Positions 1-3,966 of a stretch of DNA of 5,516 bases are shown piece after piece (the stretch's first letter is position 1; each line of letters opens with the position of its first letter). The translations under genes were made by a program, and so were the position numbers. Origin of the DNA: Collinsella sp. (lineage in GTDB: Bacteria; Actinomycetota; Coriobacteriia; Coriobacteriales; Coriobacteriaceae); contig DXZO01000040.1 in NCBI GenBank assembly GCA_019419625.1, positions 1-5,516 on the forward strand. Direction: 5' to 3'. The notes under the pieces are model-generated. The model was not told where the DNA came from. It was given only the letters and a program-made list of their open reading frames with translations, and ran no database searches.

Positions 1-321
1 GGCGCGCACGCCCGGGTAGGCCGAGACCTTGGATACGTTGGCGTCGACCTGCGGGGTACGAATGGCGGCCGAAGCGTCCTGGCCGTCAATGGTCAGGCGC
101 GTGTCCTCGCCGGTGCCGTTGGTAAAGCGAATCTCGATCTGCTCGGCGAGGGCGTCGATGGCCGTCTCGTCGTCCAGATCGATGCCGCGGTCGAGCGCGG
201 CGAAGGTGACGGCGCGATACATGGCGCCCGTGTCGAGCTTGTTAAAGCCTAGCTGGCGGGCGATCTCCTTGGCGATGGTGGATTTGCCGGAACCGGCGGG
301 GCCGTCGATGGCGACGATCAT
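1..321 (-). CDS. cmk: Cytidylate kinase, N-terminal part (gene runs off the window)
   Basis: Cytoplasmic (d)CMP kinase, which transfers phosphate from ATP to CMP or dCMP in pyrimidine nucleotide supply. The visible 107 residues open with MIVAIDGPAGSGKST, a P-loop (GPAGSGKST, residues 7-15) after a beta strand, followed by LDTGAMYRAVT at 29-39, the segment highly typical of bacterial Cmk. The family is usually about 220 residues, so roughly the C-terminal half lies beyond position 1. Start: ATG at 319-321 is preceded by AAAGGAAG (328-335) with a 6-base spacer. An in-frame ATG at 346-348 would add nine residues but has no ribosome binding site and would put extra residues before the usual MIVAIDGP start, so I reject it. 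It is the last visible gene of the run, 66 bases after rluB. rluB-cmk, often followed by der, is a common order in Gram-positive bacteria; der here is only an expectation. Confidence 0.96.
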   Translation of the reverse strand, partial: MIVAIDGPAGSGKSTIAKEIARQLGFNKLDTGAMYRAVTFAALDRGIDLDDETAIDALAEQIEIRFTNGTGEDTRLTIDGQDASAAIRTPQVDANVSKVSAYPGVRA

Positions 322-387
322 GCAATGCTTCCTTTCGATGGTTGACATGCTTGTATGGTTCGCGGGCGCTGGGGCGCGGCGGGTTGC
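322..387 (-). other. rluB-cmk intergenic spacer
   Basis: A 66-base gap. It holds the cmk ribosome binding site (AAAGGAAG, 328-335) and a GC-rich stretch just after the rluB stop. I see no T-run-associated hairpin that would end transcription and no convincing -35/-10 pair. A GCGC/GCGC arm pair at 366-377 is too short and GC-biased to mean much. The simplest reading is read-through from rluB into cmk. Confidence 0.5.
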
Positions 388-1353
388 CTAGCCTGTGTAG
401 CGCTCGCGGTAGGTGTTGCGCTTGGGTGCGGAGCCGTGGCTGCCGTGGTGACGCGCGCGGCTGGCGGGCGTGTCTTGGTGCTTGCCGCCGTTGCGCTTGG
501 CGCTCGCCTGCTTGGGCGGGATGCCGCCCGCTTTAAGGATCTGCACCTCGCGGTCGGTGAGCTCGCGCCACGAGCCCTTGGCCACGCCCTCGAGCTCAAG
601 GCCGGCAAAGTTGCAGCGATGCAGACGGATTACCGGATGGTGAATCTTGCTCAACATGCGCTTGACCTGGTTCTTGCGGCCCTCGCGGATGATGACCTCC
701 ACGGCGGTGGTGCCGGGCTTTACGCCTTGTGGTGCCACAGCCTCTGCCTCGCGCGCGTTGATGACGCGGCAGATCGCCGGCTGGCACAGGCCGTCGTCGA
801 GCTCGATGCCACGGCGGAGCGGTTCCAAGTCGCGATCGGTCAGGTGGCCGTCCACGAGTGCCTGGTAGGTCTTAAAGACATGCTTGCTGGGGTGCAGCAG
901 GTCCTGCGACAGGTCGCCGTCGGTGGTAAAGAGCAAAAGGCCTGTGGTGTCGCGGTCCAGGCGGCCCACCGGGAAAAGTCCCGGATAGCGGTCGCGGGGG
1001 ACCAGGTCGGCCACGCAAGGGCGCTCCTGCGGGTCGCTCATGGTAGTGAGGTAGCCGGTCGGCTTGTAGAGCATCAGGTACACGGCGCCCTGGTTGAGCT
1101 TGACGGGCATGCCGTCGACCTCGATGTGATCGTGGTCGACATCGACCTTGGTGCCCAGCTCGGTCGCGACCTCGCCGTTGACGGTCACGCGGCCGGCGGT
1201 CATTAGGTCCTCCGAGCCACGGCGGCTCGCCACGCCCGCGCGCGCCAAAAAGCGCTGCAGGCGCATGGTGTGCGGATAGACGGGCTGTGCGTCGGTTGCG
1301 GGTACTGCGTTGCCCATGGCGCGCGTCTCCCCTACTTCGTTAGTCCTCGTCAT
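388..1353 (-). CDS. rluB: RluB/RsuA-family rRNA pseudouridine synthase
   Basis: Converts a specific uridine of ribosomal RNA to pseudouridine; close relatives act on 23S rRNA (U2605 in E. coli for RluB). The 321-residue protein has an N-terminal S4 RNA-binding domain (about 30-80, MRLQRFLARAGVASRRG onward), then the catalytic domain with GRLDRDTTGLLLFTTDG at 130-146, where D133 is the expected catalytic aspartate, a KTY motif at 161-163, and GRKNQVKRM at 225-233. Residues 278-321 form a basic, low-complexity tail rich in Lys, Arg and His. Start: ATG at 1351-1353 has GGAGGA (1359-1364) five bases upstream and overlaps the end of scpB by 14 bases. A later ATG at 1315-1317 lacks such a site. Residues 1-29 are poorly conserved-looking. 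Assignment as RluB rather than another RsuA-family enzyme rests on scpAB-rluB-cmk synteny, which is typical for Gram-positives; the exact target uridine is inferred. Confidence 0.93.
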   Translation of the reverse strand: MTRTNEVGETRAMGNAVPATDAQPVYPHTMRLQRFLARAGVASRRGSEDLMTAGRVTVNGEVATELGTKVDVDHDHIEVDGMPVKLNQGAVYLMLYKPTGYLTTMSDPQERPCVADLVPRDRYPGLFPVGRLDRDTTGLLLFTTDGDLSQDLLHPSKHVFKTYQALVDGHLTDRDLEPLRRGIELDDGLCQPAICRVINAREAEAVAPQGVKPGTTAVEVIIREGRKNQVKRMLSKIHHPVIRLHRCNFAGLELEGVAKGSWRELTDREVQILKAGGIPPKQASAKRNGGKHQDTPASRARHHGSHGSAPKRNTYRERYTG

Positions 1354-2068
1354 GCAAATCCTCCGAGGTCTCGTCGACGACCAGGGTTTCCAAGTCCTCG
1401 ACTGCCTCAACATCTTCAACATCGGTATCGAGCAGTTCGCGCTCTTCGTCCAGGTCCTCGGCCTGCTCCTCGAGCGTGGACTGAATGCTGCGGCCGCTCA
1501 GGCGCTCGCGGATAAACTGACGCGACTGCTCGTCGGGGGCAAACTGCTCCAGGTCGGGCAGGTCACGGGTGGAGCGCAGACCGAACTTTTCCAAGAAGGC
1601 GTTGGTCGTGCCGTAAATGATGGCCTGACCGCGCTGGGGGTCTCGGCCGAGCTCGCGGACCAGGCCCTTGTCAACGAGCGATGCGATGACGCCGTCGGAG
1701 TTGACGCCACGGATGCCCTTGACCACCTCGCGCGTCACGGGCTGGTGGTATGCGATGACGGCCAGGGTTTCAAGCGCCGCCTGCGACAGCTTTTGCGTGT
1801 CCCAGCTCAACACATAGGCCTCGACCACATCGTGGTAGGCGGGATGCGTAAACAGGCGCCAGCCGCCGGCGACCTCGCGCAGCTGAAAGCCGCGGTTGGC
1901 CTCCTCGTACTCAACCTTGAGCTCGGCGAGCAGCGACGCGCACTCACCGGGGGCGATATCCAGTGCGCCGGCGAGCGCGGGCGCACTCACCGGGTCGCTC
2001 GACACCAGCAGCAGCGCCTCGAGGGCGCCTTTGAGGCTGTTTGCCTCCAGCGTGGAAAGGGTTGACAT
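1340..2068 (-). CDS. scpB: Segregation and condensation protein B
   Basis: ScpB is the kite (winged-helix) subunit that dimerises and binds ScpA in the SMC-ScpAB condensin, which organises and segregates the chromosome. The 242-residue protein shows the two winged-helix halves: the N-terminal one with SLKGALEALLLVSSDPVS (11-28) and the second with the strongly conserved LSQAALETLAVIAYHQPVTR (94-113) and IRGVNSDGVIASLVDKGLV (119-137). IIYGTTNAFLEKFGL (150-164) is the usual end of the conserved core. Residues 200-242 form a tail in which 23 of 43 residues are Asp or Glu. The start ATG (2066-2068) has AGGAG (2077-2081) eight bases upstream, lying over the scpA stop. It starts 11 bases after scpA and overlaps rluB by 14 bases, so the three genes are likely translated in a coupled way. 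Confidence 0.97.
   Translation of the reverse strand: MSTLSTLEANSLKGALEALLLVSSDPVSAPALAGALDIAPGECASLLAELKVEYEEANRGFQLREVAGGWRLFTHPAYHDVVEAYVLSWDTQKLSQAALETLAVIAYHQPVTREVVKGIRGVNSDGVIASLVDKGLVRELGRDPQRGQAIIYGTTNAFLEKFGLRSTRDLPDLEQFAPDEQSRQFIRERLSGRSIQSTLEEQAEDLDEERELLDTDVEDVEAVEDLETLVVDETSEDLHDED
1359..1364 (-). promoter_or_regulatory. Ribosome binding site of rluB inside scpB
   Basis: GGAGGA on the minus strand, five bases before the ATG at 1351-1353. It lies inside the last codons of scpB and decides the rluB start against the ATGs further downstream. Ribosomes finishing scpB would sit on the site, which suggests translational coupling. Confidence 0.8.
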
Positions 2069-2079
2069 GGTTGCCGCTC

Positions 2080-2892
2080 CTATTCGGTGAGCTCGGGGCC
2101 CTCGCCGGGCACGTATGCCTCGGCGCCCTCGACGCGGTTGATTTGAATGGTTCCAAAGATCTCGTCCTGGCTTAGCGTGAGCGAGCCGCGCTTGGCGAGC
2201 TCCAGCATGGCCAAAAAGGTGACGACGAGCTGCTCGGTGGTGGCGTCGCCGTCCAGCAGCTCGCGGAAGGTGCAGGTTTGGTGCGCCATGGTAAAGCGGT
2301 CGACTGAGGCCACGGTCAGGTCGAGCGGCACGCGATGCGGCGCCACGTGCTCGGCCTCCAGCAGGAAGGTCTGGCGCTTGCCGTCCAGGTCGGCACAGAT
2401 AACGGCCAGGCCGCGCAGGGTGATGCCAGCCAGATAGTCGGGCATGAGCCCTAGGAACTCGGGGTCGGGGCCGGCCACACGCGGATGCATACGGCTTTCG
2501 GCCTGCATGCGGGCACCGAGGGCCGCAGCCGCGCCTTTAAACTGCTTGTAGGCAATCAGGCGCTGGATCAGGACCTCGCGCAAGGCGTCGCCGTCGAGCG
2601 CGCTGAGTTCCTCGAGGTCTTCGTCGAACTCGTCATCGTCGTCATCGACTTTGCGCGGCGTCTCCTGCGGCACCAGAGAGGCAGCCTTGATGTCCAGAAG
2701 GGTTGCCGCGACCAGCAGAAAGTCGCTCGCCACGTCCAGGTCCAGCGCCTCGATGCGCTCGGCCTCGGCAAGGTACTGTTCGGCCACCTCGCTGATGGAG
2801 ATGGCGCCGATATCTACTTTTTGGCGGGTTACCAGCTGCAGCAGCAGGTCGAACGGTCCGCTGTAGACCTGCGTCGACACGCGATACGACAT
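2080..2892 (-). CDS. scpA: Segregation and condensation protein A
   Basis: ScpA is the kleisin that closes the ring between the two SMC heads and carries the ScpB dimer. The 270-residue product has the N-terminal helical domain that contacts the SMC neck (YSGPFDLLLQLVTRQKVDIG, 10-29, then ISISEVAEQYL, 31-41, and ASDFLLVAATLLDIKAASLVP, 55-75). A central acidic stretch (DDDDDEFDEDLEEL, 83-96) follows, and a C-terminal winged helix (QLVVTFLAMLELAKRGSLTLSQDEIFGTIQI spans 221-251) that binds the SMC cap. Length is close to the family norm of about 250. Start: ATG at 2890-2892 has AAAGGAGGT five bases upstream and gives MSYRVSTQVYSGPFDLLL. An in-frame ATG at 2941-2943 would add 17 Arg-rich residues translated from the leader and the ribosome binding site itself, so it is rejected. 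scpB follows directly, as in most bacteria. Confidence 0.97.
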   Translation of the reverse strand: MSYRVSTQVYSGPFDLLLQLVTRQKVDIGAISISEVAEQYLAEAERIEALDLDVASDFLLVAATLLDIKAASLVPQETPRKVDDDDDEFDEDLEELSALDGDALREVLIQRLIAYKQFKGAAAALGARMQAESRMHPRVAGPDPEFLGLMPDYLAGITLRGLAVICADLDGKRQTFLLEAEHVAPHRVPLDLTVASVDRFTMAHQTCTFRELLDGDATTEQLVVTFLAMLELAKRGSLTLSQDEIFGTIQINRVEGAEAYVPGEGPELTE

Positions 2893-2897
2893 CTTCG

Positions 2898-2906
2898 ACC
2901 TCCTTT
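2898..2906 (-). promoter_or_regulatory. Near-perfect ribosome binding site of scpA
   Basis: AAAGGAGGT on the minus strand, five bases before the scpA ATG. It matches the anti-Shine-Dalgarno almost fully and is the strongest site in the window. It fixes the scpA start at 2892 rather than 2943, since the longer reading would run through it. Confidence 0.88.
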
Positions 2907-2910
2907 GACG

Positions 2911-2925
2911 GCGCCTTCGCGGCGC
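2911..2925 (-). other. Small hairpin just upstream of the scpA ribosome binding site
   Basis: GCGCC and GGCGC arms (5 base pairs, all G-C) enclose a five-base loop, ending four bases before AAAGGAGGT. In RNA it could modulate ribosome access. The stem is short and lies in a GC-rich region, so chance is a real alternative. Confidence 0.3.
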
Positions 2926-2942
2926 GGTTTGGGTGCATATCA

Positions 2943-2961
2943 CGACCGTTTTGCACGGTCG
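2943..2961 (-). other. Perfect 7-bp inverted repeat between the M50 gene and scpA
   Basis: CGACCGT and ACGGTCG arms around a five-base loop, 15 bases after the M50 stop codon. As RNA it forms a seven-pair stem. It is followed on the minus strand by TGATATGC, not by a T-run, so it is not a standard intrinsic terminator. It could be an RNA processing or stability element, a partial terminator, or an operator-like site. Confidence 0.4.
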
Positions 2962-2976
2962 ACCTGTAAGTTTACC

Positions 2977-3660
2977 TTAGATGCCGGCGATTGCGAAGTT
3001 GAGCAGCTGCTCAGCAAGCGGATACACGGTAACGTCGAAATAGCGGCCGATTACATCGATGCCGGTCCACATAGGCAGCAGGTACAGCACCAGGATGAGG
3101 ATGGGCATAGCGTATTGCTGCAGACGGTAATAGTTGTTGAGCGCCTTGCCTTTGAGGAACGGCACGATGATCGACGAGCCATCGAGCGGCGGGATCGGGA
3201 TGAGGTTGAAGAACGCGAGTGACAGGTTGACCACGATAAACGTGGCGCCGAAGTTCATGATCTGTGACGCCATGGCAAAGGACATGCCGGTATAGAGGCT
3301 GCCATATGCCGCGTGCATGAGGGCGGCAGCGAGGCACGCGAGCGCGATGTTCGATGCGGGGCCGGCTGCGCTCACCAGGACCTCGTCACGCTTGGGGTGC
3401 TTGAGGTTGTTAAGGTAGACGGGCACGGGCTTGGCGAAGGCGAACACCGGGCCGCCGGCCGCGAGCATGAGCAGCGGCAGGATGATGGTGCCAAACGGGT
3501 CGATATGGTTAAGCGGGTTAAGCGACACGCGGCCGCGCGAACGGGCCGTCTTGTCGCCGAGCGCCCAGGCCGCGGCGGCGTGTGCGCTCTCGTGGATCAC
3601 GATGCCCACGATGACGGCGACGGCGCTGGCGAGCAGGTTCATGATGTAGCTGCTGGACAT
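2977..3660 (-). CDS. Site-2 protease, peptidase family M50 (short form)
   Basis: An intramembrane zinc metalloprotease of the compact S2P group without PDZ or CBS domains. The 227-residue protein has HESAH (23-27), the HExxH zinc motif with catalytic E24, inside the first membrane segment (about 8-34). The third zinc ligand is expected at D160 in NLIPIPPLDGS (152-162). Also typical are the GRVSLNPLNHIDPFGT stretch (43-58), KPVPV (77-81) and AAGPASN (98-104). Further hydrophobic segments lie near 59-76, 98-118, 137-155 and 177-197. Family members cleave membrane-embedded substrates such as anti-sigma factors or signal peptide remnants; the substrate here is unknown. The start ATG (3658-3660) has AGAGGAG four bases upstream, overlapping the stop of the small membrane protein gene nine bases away, which suggests coupled synthesis. 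M50 genes of this type often sit beside scpAB in Gram-positive genomes, so the position is not surprising. Confidence 0.92.
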   Translation of the reverse strand: MSSSYIMNLLASAVAVIVGIVIHESAHAAAAWALGDKTARSRGRVSLNPLNHIDPFGTIILPLLMLAAGGPVFAFAKPVPVYLNNLKHPKRDEVLVSAAGPASNIALACLAAALMHAAYGSLYTGMSFAMASQIMNFGATFIVVNLSLAFFNLIPIPPLDGSSIIVPFLKGKALNNYYRLQQYAMPILILVLYLLPMWTGIDVIGRYFDVTVYPLAEQLLNFAIAGI

Positions 3661-3669
3661 GGCGCTCCT

Positions 3670-3966
3670 CTAGCGGACGCGACGCGAGGCGCGCGTGAGC
3701 AGGTAGTCGATCACAAACAGGATCACGGCGACAATGGCGTAATCCAAGCGGAACACACCGCCAAAGGGCGACGTGATGACGCCGTAGCCGGCGATGGCGC
3801 TCGGCAGGGCGCGCGAAAGCTCGACGACAAAGCCCACGATCTGCAGCTTGGCGGTGAGGCCGCTAAAACACAGCAGCACGGTCATCGCGCTCATAAAAAT
3901 GCCGCAGATGCGACAGGCGATGGCGATGATGCTCATCGCCACGGCAGCGGCCTTACGAGAGTTCAC
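3670..3966 (-). CDS. Small predicted membrane protein, function unknown (GTG start)
   Basis: A 98-residue protein I do not recognise. Hydrophobic stretches lie at about 6-37 (with a buried R19 and a CRIC motif at 18-21), 41-63 and 75-91; the protein ends in a basic tail (RASRRVR, 92-98). Two or three membrane helices are likely, with a positively charged C-terminus suggesting a cytoplasmic end. Start: GTG at 3964-3966 has AGAGGAG (3974-3980) seven bases upstream and overlaps the ABC-F stop by 14 bases. An ATG at 3934-3936 would give 88 residues but has no comparable site. An open frame up to 4086 exists but lies inside ABC-F and would add a hydrophilic, unlikely extension. The M50 protease starts nine bases after its stop, so co-translation with the protease is probable. 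Reality is supported by spacing, the ribosome binding site and clear hydrophobic pattern; function is open. Confidence 0.8.
   Translation of the reverse strand: MNSRKAAAVAMSIIAIACRICGIFMSAMTVLLCFSGLTAKLQIVGFVVELSRALPSAIAGYGVITSPFGGVFRLDYAIVAVILFVIDYLLTRASRRVR

Larger units (their letters stand above)
2893..2976 (-). promoter_or_regulatory. scpA leader / M50-scpA intergenic region
   Basis: This 84-base gap is the largest in the window and the only good place for an internal promoter or processing site. From the M50 stop it carries an A+T-richer stretch (2962-2976), a perfect 7-base inverted repeat (2943-2961), a short GATATGCA stretch near 2935-2942 that could serve as a weak -10, a GC hairpin (2911-2925) and the scpA ribosome binding site. 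I see no clear TTGACA-like -35 at a standard distance and no T-run, so neither promoter nor terminator can be asserted. Confidence 0.35.

Noticed and set aside
355..1206. A 283-codon open frame on the plus strand, antisense to rluB
   Set aside because: It is codon-aligned with rluB on the other strand. In that phase stops arise only where the sense gene uses TTA, CTA or TCA, which are rare here. The product has no recognisable domain, while the minus strand encodes a clear pseudouridine synthase.
1310..2065. A 251-codon plus-strand open frame opposite scpB
   Set aside because: Same codon-aligned antisense effect; scpB on the minus strand has unmistakable conserved motifs and a proper ribosome binding site.
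2893..2943. N-terminal extension of ScpA from ATG 2943
   Set aside because: The extension is Arg-rich, crosses the hairpin and the ribosome binding site, and has no homology-like feature; ATG 2892 has an ideal ribosome binding site.
2943..2961. Intrinsic terminator after the M50 gene
   Set aside because: The stem is perfect but only 7 bp and is followed by TGATATGC on the minus strand rather than a T-run.
2485..3222. A 245-codon plus-strand open frame spanning scpA and the M50 gene
   Set aside because: scpA and the M50 gene share one reading frame, so the aligned antisense frame stays open across both and the gap. The composition is that of a shadow, without recognisable motifs.
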